Origin: DATDOO01 sp035293245
GTDB taxonomy: Bacteria; Pseudomonadota; Gammaproteobacteria; Methylococcales; Methylococcaceae
NCBI GenBank assembly: GCA_035293245.1
Contig: DATDOO010000130.1
Location: forward strand, 1-25,832
Direction of reading: 5' to 3'
Length of the DNA stretch: 25,832 bases
The notes beneath the pieces were generated by a model. The model made no database searches. It was not told the DNA's origin and saw only the letters and a list, made by a program, of their open reading frames with translations. The stretch's first letter is position 1. Each line of letters opens with the position of its first letter. Below are positions 15,347 through 22,413 of this stretch, piece after piece. The position numbers were made by a program, and so were the translations under genes.

Positions 15347-15439
15347 ATGGCAACCCGCGAAGTGACCGTAGTGCGCGTCTACCTGCGCGAAGGCGAACAT
15401 CTGCTCGGTAAAATCGTCGAGTTTCTGCACGACGAGCTT
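15347..15439 (+). pseudogene. DUF190 5' fragment
   Basis: ATG 15347, seven bases after a good AGGGAG ribosome site, begins MATREVTVVRVYL then REGEHLLGKIVEFLHDEL. This matches the N-terminus of DUF190 (COG1993, PII-like) proteins, which normally continue with a GVTVFRG-type motif to about 100 residues. The similarity stops at about residue 31, and the same frame runs on into the iron permease-family gene. A deletion has probably removed the rest. A fusion protein could still be translated from this start (206 residues), but the DUF190 fold would be incomplete. Confidence 0.7.
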
Positions 15440-15487
15440 GCCACGACGTCCGAATTTTTCCGCAACCGCACAAGAGGCGCTTTATCC

Positions 15488-15964
15488 ATGACCACGAAAG
15501 ACCAGTTGTTGCACAAGGCAACCCAGACATGGCGCTGGCTCGTCAAACAGTGGCGCAACAAGCGCTCCTGGAACGCCAGATTCGACCGCTTCGCCCGCAT
15601 CGGCGCCAAGCTCACCGGGCGGGCGGTGGCCTTTAACGCCGCTTTACTCATCGTCGCCGTCTGGCTCGTCACCGGGCCGCTGTTCGGCTTCAGCGATACC
15701 TGGCAACTGGTCATCAATACCGCCACGACCATCATCACCTTTCTGATGGTGTTTCTGATCCAGCACACCCAGAACCGCGACACCGACGCCCTGCAAGTGA
15801 AGCTGGACGAATTGATCCGGGCCGTGGAAGGCGCCAACAATGCGTTGCTGGATCTGGAGGAAATGGAAGAGGAAGAACTGGAATTGCTGCGTGCCCGCTA
15901 TGCCGAACTGGCCCGCCAGGCGCGGGAGGAAATCGCTCGCCGGAAAGCCGGCGAAGACCGGTAG
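15488..15964 (+). CDS. Low-affinity iron permease-family small membrane protein
   Basis: A 158-residue protein matching the bacterial branch of the low-affinity iron permease family (PF04120 type). Helices are at about 45-63 and 68-92, followed by the characteristic FLIQHTQNRDTDALQVKLDEL (about residues 89-109). A charged C-terminal coiled coil (about 120-155, EEMEEEELELLRARYAEL) ends in a basic tail. ATG 15488 with AGAGGCG upstream gives the family's usual length. Longer starts at 15347 or 15278 would add DUF190 and OpgC debris, so they were rejected. Despite the family name, iron transport by bacterial members is poorly supported, and the role is best left open. It is separated from the SulP gene by 183 bases. 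Confidence 0.8.
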   Translation: MTTKDQLLHKATQTWRWLVKQWRNKRSWNARFDRFARIGAKLTGRAVAFNAALLIVAVWLVTGPLFGFSDTWQLVINTATTIITFLMVFLIQHTQNRDTDALQVKLDELIRAVEGANNALLDLEEMEEEELELLRARYAELARQAREEIARRKAGEDR

Positions 15965-16083
15965 CAGGGGGCGCGCAAGTGAGTCACGAAACGGAGTTGC
16001 TTTCCCCGGTCGTGCCGCAGGGGCGGATTCGCTTGTTCCCTCAGCGCGCACGGTGTTGATGACGGTGTGTAGAATTCTCCCGA

Positions 16084-16112
16084 TTGTGTTTGCGGTACCC
16101 GGCTGGTAGCAT
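16084..16112 (+). promoter_or_regulatory. Possible sigma-70 promoter for the SulP/carbonic anhydrase operon
   Basis: TTGTGT (16084-16089) and TAGCAT (16107-16112) are separated by exactly 17 bases, with the SulP ATG 35 bases further on. Matches to consensus are 3/6 and 4/6, so this is a weak candidate chosen mainly on spacing and position. Confidence 0.3.
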
Positions 16113-16147
16113 CGACACGAAACTTTAAGAGCAAAAACAGAATCCTT

Positions 16148-17719
16148 ATGGAGCCCAAATTTTCCTTTTATCTGCACTATCTGCGGCAAGACATTCCCGC
16201 TGGCTTGGTGGTCTTTCTGGTCGCCATGCCCCTGTGCCTCGGCATTGCCCTGGCTTCCGGCGCGCCCATGTTTTCCGGCCTGATCGCCGGCATGGTGGGC
16301 GGGCTGGTCGTGGCCTGGGCCAGCGGCTCGCAACTCTCGGTCAGCGGCCCCGCGGCGGGCTTGACCGTCATCGTGCTGCACGCCATCGAACAGATGGGCC
16401 TCAAACCCTTCCTGCTCAGCGTGGCGCTGGCCGGCCTGATGCAACTGGCGCTGGGATTTCTCAAGGCCGGGGTGATCGGGGCCTATTTCCCCGCGGCCGT
16501 GATCAAGGGCATGCTGGCGGCCATCGGCCTTATTTTGATTCTCAAGCAGATTCCCCATGCCGTCGGCTACGACAGCGGCTACGAGGCGGACGAAGGCTAC
16601 GCCCAGTCCGACGCCACTTCCACCCTGGCCGATATCCCCTCCGCGCTGGAGGCCATATCGCCGGGTGCGACGCTGGTGAGCGCCGTTTCCCTGCTCATCC
16701 TGATCCTGTGGGAAACGCCGCTGGTCAAGAAGCGCGCGTGGCTGAAACTCGTTCCGGGGCCTTTGGTCGCCGTGCTGTGGGGTGCGGGCTTCAATCTGGC
16801 CAGCCGCGCCCGGTATCCCGATTGGGCCATCAGCCCGGAACACCTGGTCAACCTGCCCTTGCTCACCAGTGCCGGAGAATTTTTCGGCCAATTCACCCTG
16901 CCGGATTTCTCCGCCTGGAATAATCCAGCGGTCTGGACGGTGGCGGGAACCCTGGCCATCGTCGCCAGCCTGGAAACCCTGCTCAGCCTGGAAGCGGTGG
17001 ACAAGCTCGACCCGCTCAAGCGCGTCGCGCCCACCAACCGCGAATTGAAGGCGCAGGGACTGGGCAACCTGCTGAGCGGCTTGCTGGGGGGCTTGCCGAT
17101 CACGGCGGTGATCGTGCGCTCTTCGGCCAACATCAACGCCGGCGGCCACACCAAAATTTCCTGCTTCCTGCATGGGGTGCTGCTGCTGGTGAGCGTACTG
17201 TTTTTTGCTTCGGCGCTGAACCTGATCCCGCTGGCCTGTCTGGCCGCCATTCTGCTGCAAACCGGCTACAAGCTGGCCAAGCCGTCCCTGTTCAAGGAGT
17301 TGTACGGCAAGGGCTGGAACCAGTTCTTGCCCTTCGCCGTCACCGTGGTGGCGATCCTGGTGACCGATCTTCTCAAAGGCATGGCGGTCGGCATGCTGTT
17401 CGGGCTGTTTTTCGTGATGCGCGCCAATTTCCACGCCGCTCTCACCCTGACCCAGGACGGGCGCAATTTCCTGCTGCGCATGCACAAGGACGTTTCCTTC
17501 CTCAACAAGGCCTTGCTGCGCAGCATGCTGGAACGCGTGACGCCCGGCGCTTATCTCATCGTGGACGGAAGCCGGGCGCGCTTCGTCGACCAGGACATCC
17601 TGGAAACCATCGACGATTTCCTGCGCTCGGCTCCCGAGGATGGCGTGACCGTGGAACTCAAGAACATCAACGGTATCAGCGGAACCTTTCGCCCTGAATT
17701 GCAGGAGAGCTGGACATGA
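16148..17719 (+). CDS. SulP-family anion (probable bicarbonate) transporter
   Basis: A 523-residue SulP/SLC26-family transporter. Residues up to about 430 form the multi-helix transport domain, with the signature PAGLVVFLVAMPLCLGIALASG (about residues 16-37) and SGPAAGLTVIVLHA. A C-terminal STAS domain (about 437-515, YLIVDGSRARFVDQD) completes it. It overlaps the carbonic anhydrase gene by four bases (ATGA), an arrangement that is common for SulP members serving bicarbonate. By inference it imports HCO3- across the inner membrane, probably coupled to Na+ or H+. Sulfate or another anion cannot be excluded from sequence. The start at ATG 16148 has only a weak ribosome site, but the family N-terminus fits. 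Confidence 0.88.
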   Translation: MEPKFSFYLHYLRQDIPAGLVVFLVAMPLCLGIALASGAPMFSGLIAGMVGGLVVAWASGSQLSVSGPAAGLTVIVLHAIEQMGLKPFLLSVALAGLMQLALGFLKAGVIGAYFPAAVIKGMLAAIGLILILKQIPHAVGYDSGYEADEGYAQSDATSTLADIPSALEAISPGATLVSAVSLLILILWETPLVKKRAWLKLVPGPLVAVLWGAGFNLASRARYPDWAISPEHLVNLPLLTSAGEFFGQFTLPDFSAWNNPAVWTVAGTLAIVASLETLLSLEAVDKLDPLKRVAPTNRELKAQGLGNLLSGLLGGLPITAVIVRSSANINAGGHTKISCFLHGVLLLVSVLFFASALNLIPLACLAAILLQTGYKLAKPSLFKELYGKGWNQFLPFAVTVVAILVTDLLKGMAVGMLFGLFFVMRANFHAALTLTQDGRNFLLRMHKDVSFLNKALLRSMLERVTPGAYLIVDGSRARFVDQDILETIDDFLRSAPEDGVTVELKNINGISGTFRPELQESWT

Positions 17720-18318
17720 CCCCCATCGCACGCCTGTTGTTGGAAAACAAGGCCTGGGTGCAGGAAAAGGCCGAGTACGAACCGGAGTTTTTCTCCCGCA
17801 TCGTCCAGTTGCGCCCGACGGAAATCCTGTGGATCGGCTGTTCCGACGCCCGCACCCATGCGGACGAAATCACCAACAGCGAGCCGGGGACCATCTTCGT
17901 CCACCGCAATCTCGCCAACATCGTTTCCACCGAGGATGAAAACCTGCTGTGTGCGCTGGAATACGCCATCGGCATTCTGGAGGTGGAACACATCGTCATT
18001 TGCGGCCATTACGGCTGCGAGGCGCTGCGCGCCGTGCTGAACGGGAAGCGGCACGATCTGCCGCACCTGGACGCCTGGCTGAGGAACGTGGAAGCGTTCT
18101 GCGAGGCCCACAACGGGGAACTGGCGGGCGTGGCCGGCGAGGAGGCGCGGCTGGATCGGCTGGTGGAACTGAACGTCCGCACCCAGATGGAAAACCTGGC
18201 GTGCCTGCCCATCCTGCAGAACGCCTGGGCGGAAGGACGCGGCCCGGATTTGCACGCCTGGGTGCACAACCGCCGCGACGGGCTGATTCATCCGCTGGAC
18301 TCCATGCCCCGCCAATGA
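17716..18318 (+). CDS. can: Beta-class carbonic anhydrase
   Basis: A 200-residue beta-carbonic anhydrase interconverting CO2 and bicarbonate in the cytoplasm. The zinc ligands and catalytic dyad are visible at Cys42, Asp44 and Arg46 (CSDAR) and His98/Cys101 (GHYGC). This is the same numbering as the E. coli Can enzyme, although that protein is somewhat longer. One small deviation is CSDAR instead of the more usual CSDSR. Its ATG overlaps the SulP stop (ATGA), so the two are translationally coupled and form a bicarbonate import and equilibration module. A hairpin at 18358-18385 follows. Confidence 0.95.
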   Translation: MTPIARLLLENKAWVQEKAEYEPEFFSRIVQLRPTEILWIGCSDARTHADEITNSEPGTIFVHRNLANIVSTEDENLLCALEYAIGILEVEHIVICGHYGCEALRAVLNGKRHDLPHLDAWLRNVEAFCEAHNGELAGVAGEEARLDRLVELNVRTQMENLACLPILQNAWAEGRGPDLHAWVHNRRDGLIHPLDSMPRQ

Positions 18319-18357
18319 GGCGTTTGTTCGCGCCTGCGGGCTTTTCGACGCCCTTGG

Positions 18358-18385
18358 GGTAGGACAGACTTGGGCCTGTCCTACC
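18358..18385. repeat. Hairpin downstream of can
   Basis: A ten-base perfect stem GGTAGGACAG with CTGTCCTACC around an eight-base loop lies 40 bases after the can stop. It lacks a T-tract, so it is not a standard terminator. It may be a REP-type hairpin that protects the transcript's 3' end. Confidence 0.5.
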
Positions 18386-18414
18386 TGGTTCGGCATGGCG
18401 CTTTTCTTCCGCGT

Positions 18415-18440
18415 AAAAAAAGCCCCGCCGAAGCGGGGCC
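18415..18440 (-). terminator. Rho-independent terminator of the porin gene
   Basis: On the minus strand GCCCCGC and GCGGGGC type arms around TTCG are followed by seven T residues. It lies 28 bases past the porin stop (18468). It also ends the short convergent gap to can. Confidence 0.85.
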
Positions 18441-18467
18441 AAGGGAGAGAACTCTGCGGGGGGAGCG

Positions 18468-19907
18468 TCAGAAGGCCAACTGGCCGCGCAGTTGCACGTA
18501 GTCCAGGTCGGCCGGATCTTCGCCGCTGACGCGATTTGTATTGTCGACATCCCACAGATGCGTGTAATCGGCCATGAAGCGGATGTTCTGGTTGGGATAC
18601 CAGTTGAGGGCGAAAGAAGACCCGGTCGCCCGGCCCGCCTTGAAGGTTTCGTCGTTCATGTCGATCTGCATGATGCGCGCCCCGATTTCCCAGGCGCCGA
18701 GGCCGCCGGCCATGTCGAAGTTGCGGTTCGGCTTCACGCGGCCGAAGCTGCCGGTTTTGACGTTGTAATGGCGGGATTCCCCGGTCAGGGTGTAGTGAAC
18801 GTCCATGTGCCAGCCGTCGAAAGTCAGGTCGGCGAGTTCGTCGCCGCTGGCTCCGCCGTCGTTTTCGCGCGCAATGAAGGAGCGGGTGTATTCGGCTTCC
18901 GTCGAGAAGGGCCCGTAAACGGCCGCCGCTTCCACGTTGACGTTGGTGTAGTCGCGCACGTTGCGCATGGTGCCCGTATCCAGCAGGGTGAAGTCGGAAA
19001 CCACGCCCGTGGGCTTGACGGTGAATTTCGCCTTGCCGTGCGTGTCGTCCACGGAGTCTTCCGTCTTGGTGTAAGAACCGGAAGCTCCCACGTGGAAAAC
19101 CTTGTCCTTTTCGTTGATGGGCGCCCAGGTGGCACGGCCCGCGACGCTCCAGCCCTGGTCGTCCTTGGTGTTGTCGGTGGTGCTGGCGGCGCTGGAATTG
19201 CCGTTGATGCTGTCGCCGAAGACGCCGATGCCTGCCGACCAATTGGCGCCGCTTGAATCGGCGCGCAGGCCGATGGCGCGCTCCAGCGGCGCGACGAAGG
19301 CGTAATCGATGGAGCGCTCGGTGAACACCATGTCGTTGGAGCTCATCATCTGCTGCAGGCTGATGGGACGCTTCTGCTCGCCGACGGTGAGGGTGGCCAG
19401 GTCCCAGCCCGCGTACTGGATCCACATGTCTTTGAACAGGGGCTTGGTGTTGTTGGCGAATTCGTACTGCATGCGCCAGTTCCAGTCCTTCCAGAAGGTG
19501 CCGGAGAACTCGATGCGCGCGCGGCGGATGCCTACGCCGTCGTTGGCGTCGTTGGCGGTGCCGCCGTGGGTGCCGTCTTCGTCGACACGGCCCGCTCCGG
19601 TAGTCTTGCCATTGTCGCCGTGCCATACGGAATCCGCATGCGTGCGGCCGTTGACTTTGAAAGAGAAGTTCTTGTCGGCTGTCTCCATGGACAGGCCTTT
19701 CTCGTTCAACTTGGTGACGATGTTGCTACCGTCCGCGGTGCTGACCGTGGCCTTCTTCATCAGCGTGTCGTATTGCTTTTTGTCGATGGCGCCGTTTTTC
19801 ACCAGCATGTCGAGCAGTTCCTTGTCCGCCGCCGGAACGTTCCCTCCCGCCAGAATAGCCGCCGCGCCCAGTGATAGGGCCAGGCAGCGCTTGAATTCGA
19901 GTTTCAT
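18468..19907 (-). CDS. OprO/OprP-like phosphate-selective porin
   Basis: A 479-residue outer-membrane porin of the phosphate-selective porin O/P family (PF07396 type). The N-terminal signal peptide is MKLEFKRCLALSLGAAAILA and ends at about residue 26. It is followed by the short helical DMLVKNGAIDKKQYDTLMKKA segment typical of this family and then alternating beta-strand sequence. The protein ends in Phe (QLRGQLAF), the usual OMP signal. ATG 19907 was chosen over a TTG one codon earlier because of the GGGGG six bases upstream. Upstream lies a palindrome and then an array resembling tandem Pho boxes, so phosphate-starvation induction is likely. The substrate is inferred as phosphate or other oxyanions. 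In-situ proximity to the SulP/can genes could also mean anion supply, but that is weaker. Confidence 0.82.
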   Translation of the reverse strand: MKLEFKRCLALSLGAAAILAGGNVPAADKELLDMLVKNGAIDKKQYDTLMKKATVSTADGSNIVTKLNEKGLSMETADKNFSFKVNGRTHADSVWHGDNGKTTGAGRVDEDGTHGGTANDANDGVGIRRARIEFSGTFWKDWNWRMQYEFANNTKPLFKDMWIQYAGWDLATLTVGEQKRPISLQQMMSSNDMVFTERSIDYAFVAPLERAIGLRADSSGANWSAGIGVFGDSINGNSSAASTTDNTKDDQGWSVAGRATWAPINEKDKVFHVGASGSYTKTEDSVDDTHGKAKFTVKPTGVVSDFTLLDTGTMRNVRDYTNVNVEAAAVYGPFSTEAEYTRSFIARENDGGASGDELADLTFDGWHMDVHYTLTGESRHYNVKTGSFGRVKPNRNFDMAGGLGAWEIGARIMQIDMNDETFKAGRATGSSFALNWYPNQNIRFMADYTHLWDVDNTNRVSGEDPADLDYVQLRGQLAF

Positions 19908-19924
19908 CAATGCCCCCTTCTTCT

Positions 19925-19944
19925 ATGTTGCGAAAACGCAACAT
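19925..19944. promoter_or_regulatory. 20-bp perfect palindrome in the porin leader
   Basis: ATGTTGCG and CGCAACAT flank AAAA, and a further half-like TGTTGCG sits immediately beside it (19945-19951). It begins 18 bases before the porin ATG, within the expected 5' leader. It could be a repressor operator or an mRNA hairpin controlling translation. I do not recognise the factor. Confidence 0.5.
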
Positions 19945-19978
19945 TGTTGCGTGTCCGCGTTAAGGAAGGCGGTATAAT

Positions 19979-20018
19979 GTGACAGTCTTGTTAGAGATTG
20001 ATGTCAGTTATGTGACGG
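19979..20018 (-). promoter_or_regulatory. Putative tandem Pho boxes (PhoB sites) upstream of the porin
   Basis: Read on the minus strand, four heptamers fall exactly 11 bases apart: CCGTCAC (20012-20018), CTGACAT (20001-20007), CTCTAAC (19990-19996) and CTGTCAC (19979-19985). The spacers ATAA, CAAT and AAGA are A/T-rich. This is the direct-repeat geometry of the PhoB consensus, a 7-base CTGTCAT-type repeat separated by four bases. The third repeat is weak (4 of 7). The array overlaps the last codons of glk. PhoB control is an inference; a binding experiment or a profile score would settle it. Confidence 0.6.
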
Positions 20019-21030
20019 AATGATGACAACGGTGCCGCTGGGAGATTTCCGCGGCATGGGCTGCCGCCCCCAGCAAGGGTGCGGCAGGGTCGAGGGCGAT
20101 GCGCACCGGAAGCTGTTCGAGCAGGGTGCGGAAACGGCCCTTGGCGAGAAAGCCCTCCAGGAAGGTGCCGTCCGTCAGGGCCGGGAGGATTTTCGGCGCG
20201 ATGCCGCCGGCCAGGATTACGCCGCCCCGCGCTAGAGATTTCAAAGCCAGGTTGCCGGCTTCCGCGCCGTAAATGCGGGCAAGGCGGCGCAGTGCTTCCC
20301 GGCAGAGGGAAGCCTGACCGGAAAGGCCCAGTTCGGCGATGACGGCCGCGGGGTCTTCCCGTTCCAGGCGCGCCCGGAGGTCCGGCGACTCCGGCGCGGA
20401 CTCCGCTTCCCGGAGATATTCGTAAAGCGTGTGCAAACCGGGGCCGGAAAGTATCCGCTCGTAGCTGACATGGCCACCGAGCCTGTGGCGCAGCCAGGCG
20501 AGCAGGCCGTCTTCCCATTCGTCGTTGGGCGCGAAATCCGTGTGGCCGCCTTCGGTGGGCAGGGCGTGATGGCGGAACCCGTCCCAGTAAAGAATCGCCT
20601 CGCCCAAGCCGGTGCCCGCGGCGATGACGGCCATCGTGCCCGGGGCGCCGTCCGTACCCGGCTGGAGTCCACGGAAGGCTTGCGGTGGAAGGTGGAGCAG
20701 GCCAAGCGCCGTGGCTTCCAGGTCGTTGAGGAGTGCCACGTCAGGGATGCCGAGCGTCGCCGCCAATTGCGCAGCATCCACCAGCCAGGGCAGGTTGGTT
20801 GTCCGGCACCGGCCGTTTTCCACCGGCCCCGCCACGCCGAAGCAGGCGGCGGAAGGCGGATCGTCGCCGGCGAGAAAATCGCCCAGAATGCTTTCCAGCG
20901 AGTCGTAGCGGGCGCTCGGGTAGGTCCGTTCACGCTGGAGGCGGAGCTCGCCTTGCACAATAAAATAAAGCGCCAGTCGCGTCTTGGTGCCGCCGATGTC
21001 GCCGGCGAGTAAGGGTAGGAGAGCTTTCAT
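20008..21030 (-). CDS. glk: Glucokinase
   Basis: A 340-residue glucokinase of the Glk family (PF02685 type), phosphorylating glucose with ATP to glucose 6-phosphate. The N-terminal phosphate-binding motif is LAGDIGGTKTRLAL (about 8-21). Further family motifs are GVAGPVENGRC, LLNDLEATALGL, VIAAGTGLGEA, EGGHTDFAP (substrate loop) and GGVILAGGIAPKI. ATG 21030 was chosen because upstream codons run through a terminator hairpin and into the previous gene and are not Glk-like. The ribosome site is weak (TTTTTCACGGC). It lies between the DUF411 terminator and the porin. Together with PPi-PFK in the next cluster it indicates an active Embden-Meyerhof route or glycogen/sucrose turnover. Confidence 0.92.
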   Translation of the reverse strand: MKALLPLLAGDIGGTKTRLALYFIVQGELRLQRERTYPSARYDSLESILGDFLAGDDPPSAACFGVAGPVENGRCRTTNLPWLVDAAQLAATLGIPDVALLNDLEATALGLLHLPPQAFRGLQPGTDGAPGTMAVIAAGTGLGEAILYWDGFRHHALPTEGGHTDFAPNDEWEDGLLAWLRHRLGGHVSYERILSGPGLHTLYEYLREAESAPESPDLRARLEREDPAAVIAELGLSGQASLCREALRRLARIYGAEAGNLALKSLARGGVILAGGIAPKILPALTDGTFLEGFLAKGRFRTLLEQLPVRIALDPAAPLLGAAAHAAEISQRHRCHHSVT

Positions 21031-21036
21031 GCCGTG

Positions 21037-21064
21037 AAAAACAACGGGCGGAGGAGCCGCCCGT
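21037..21064 (-). terminator. Rho-independent terminator after the DUF411 gene
   Basis: Minus-strand stem ACGGGCGG with CCGCCCGT around a five-base loop is followed by TTGTTTTT. It lies 16 bases past the DUF411 stop and seven bases ahead of the glk ATG, so glk expression may depend on read-through or on a start within this stretch. Confidence 0.8.
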
Positions 21065-21079
21065 GCCTTCCGTAACCAG

Positions 21080-21565
21080 CTATTGTGCGGGGTATTCGCT
21101 GAATGTGGCGGTTTTGCCCGCCTTGTCGAAAGACTTGATGGCGAAGGCGTCCTGACGTTCACCCATCTCCATGCCCGGCGAACCGTGCGGCATTCCCGGC
21201 GCGGCGATGCCCGCCAGCGGCGGCTTTTCCGTCAGCAATTTCTTGATGTCGCCGGCCGGGACGTGGCCCTCGACGACGTAGCCGCCGACCACCGCCGTAT
21301 GGCAGGAAGCAAGATTGCTCGGCACGCCCAGGCGCTTCTTGACCGCGTTCATGTCCTCGCTGAGGACGTCGGTGACTTGGAAGCCATGCTGCCGGACGTG
21401 GTCCAGCCACTTGCCGCAGCAGCCGCAACTCGGGCTGCGGTACACGGTCATTTCAACGGGTTTCGCCAAAGGCGGGGTGGGCTGATCCCAGCGACCGGCG
21501 GCCGGGGCGCCGCCCGCAACGCCCAGCCAGCCGGCCAGCAGCAGGGCAATGGTTCGGGTGTTCAT
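21080..21565 (-). CDS. DUF411 periplasmic metal-binding protein
   Basis: A 161-residue exported protein of the DUF411 family. The signal peptide runs to about residue 22 (GGAPAA). The family's thioredoxin-like CGCC motif is at about 47-50 (PSCGCCGKWLDH). Further DUF411 hallmarks are GVPSNLASCHTAVVGGYVVEGHVPA and the loop KPPLAGIAAPGMPHGSPGME. ATG 21565 was preferred over GTG 21592 because it directly precedes the signal peptide and has GAGG six bases upstream. Members are often near copper-resistance genes, so copper binding is plausible, but there is no copper locus here. It is likely a single-gene unit with its own terminator. Confidence 0.9.
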   Translation of the reverse strand: MNTRTIALLLAGWLGVAGGAPAAGRWDQPTPPLAKPVEMTVYRSPSCGCCGKWLDHVRQHGFQVTDVLSEDMNAVKKRLGVPSNLASCHTAVVGGYVVEGHVPAGDIKKLLTEKPPLAGIAAPGMPHGSPGMEMGERQDAFAIKSFDKAGKTATFSEYPAQ

Positions 21566-21644
21566 GATTTGCCTCGATTCTTGACGATTCACCGAGGAGA
21601 TTATAAGCGGATTCGGCGCCGGGGACGGTCTGTGAAGCCGCGGG

Positions 21645-21673
21645 AAAAAAGAGGGCGGAGCATGGCTCCGCCC
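21645..21673 (-). terminator. Rho-independent terminator after the ComEA-like gene
   Basis: A nine-base perfect stem GGGCGGAGC with GCTCCGCCC and a three-base loop is followed on the minus strand by T-rich sequence including six T residues. It sits about 20 bases beyond the ComEA-like stop (21694). Confidence 0.85.
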
Positions 21674-21693
21674 CTAGCGAGAAGGAAAAAGGA

Positions 21694-22056
21694 CTATTTC
21701 GCCGTCAATTTGGGACGATTTTTTTCGATGGTCGCTTTGCCGATGCCCTTGACGCGATCCAAGTCATCGACGGAATTGAATTTTCCGTTGGTCTCGCGAT
21801 CCTTGACGATGGCTTCCGCCTTGGCCTTGCCGACGCCGACCATGACTTCGGCGAACTGATCGGCGGATGCGGTGTTGATGTCCAGCGACTTTTCCGCCGC
21901 GGCGGCCGGTGTCGCGGGTGTCGCCGCGTTGGGGGCGGGCGCGGCGGCCGGCGCCGACGCATTCGCCGTTGCGGGAGTGGCGGGTGTGGCCGCCGGAGAA
22001 AGGGTGCTCAGGCTGGCGAGAAAAGCGGCCCAGAGCAGGTTTCGAATAATCCGCAT
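21694..22056 (-). CDS. ComEA-like exported helix-hairpin-helix protein
   Basis: A 120-residue exported protein. Residues 1-22 are a signal peptide. Residues 23-55 are an Ala/Pro/Thr-rich low-complexity linker (repeated ATPATP, and PAAAPAP). Residues 57-120 form a ComEA-type double helix-hairpin-helix domain (DINTASADQFAEV, GVGKAKAEAIV, LDRVKGIGKATIEK). ComEA proteins bind DNA in the periplasm during natural transformation; short versions like this are common in Gram-negative bacteria. ATG 22056 is preceded by GGAGGAACC. No other competence gene is in the window, so a role in DNA uptake is inference. An earlier possible start (22125) lacks a ribosome site. Confidence 0.88.
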   Translation of the reverse strand: MRIIRNLLWAAFLASLSTLSPAATPATPATANASAPAAAPAPNAATPATPAAAAEKSLDINTASADQFAEVMVGVGKAKAEAIVKDRETNGKFNSVDDLDRVKGIGKATIEKNRPKLTAK

Positions 22057-22218
22057 GGTTCCTCCTGAATTTCCGGATGATGAATCAAAACGGCGCCATA
22101 GGCGCCGGGATGGATTCTGCGTCATCGGGAGACTTTCGCTTGCCGGAAAACGGCGCGCCGTGCTGCCAGAAAAGGATTACGCGTTGTAAGGAAATGCGGA
22201 TTGGGGGCGTGGAAGACG

Positions 22219-22255
22219 AAAATAGCCCGGCGGCCGGAAAACCGCCGGGCTATTT
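22219..22255. terminator. Bidirectional Rho-independent terminator downstream of pfp
   Basis: AAAATAGCCCGGCGG faces CCGCCGGGCTATTT around an eight-base loop, giving a long GC stem with flanking A and T tracts on both strands. It lies about 160 bases after the pfp stop, beyond the REP-like element, and would end the PAS-pfp transcript. Confidence 0.85.
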
Positions 22256-22280
22256 AACGTGAAAGTCGCAGCAACCTGGA

Positions 22281-22399
22281 TCCCCCTCTCCCTCTGGGAG
22301 AGGGTAGGGTGAGGGTTCCGGAGAGGGCCGGGGTGAGGGAAACGAGCGTGGCGGGAGCGCCTTTCATGATCAAGGGAGGCGCGATCCGCCACGCTCGTT
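22281..22399. repeat. REP-like hairpin element, copy B
   Basis: It shares the CTCTCCCTCTGGGAGAGGG head with copy A (13095-13188) and carries a partial second head (GAGAGGGCCGGGGTGAGGG at 22321-22339). It is followed by a 14-bp inverted repeat (22341-22354 with 22386-22399) and an inner stem GCGCCT with AGGCGC. The loop contains the same TTTCATGAT as copy A, but the stem sequence differs while still pairing. It lies between the pfp stop and the terminator. Confidence 0.85.
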
Positions 22400-22413
22400 G
22401 GTCAGGCTTCGCG

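Noticed and set aside
15278..15487. A 228-residue gene starting at 15278
   Set aside because: Its first 70 residues are OpgC and DUF190 debris. The permease family's natural start at 15488 has its own ribosome site.
19971..19976. TATAAT on the plus strand as a promoter
   Set aside because: There is no -35 at a proper distance, and it would fire convergently into glk with no gene to serve.
18490..19990. Long plus-strand open frames opposite the porin
   Set aside because: They are antisense to a full-length porin with signal peptide and C-terminal Phe. Their composition is atypical of proteins.
21031..21162. N-terminal 44-residue extension of glucokinase
   Set aside because: It runs through a terminator hairpin and the 3' end of the DUF411 gene and does not resemble Glk.
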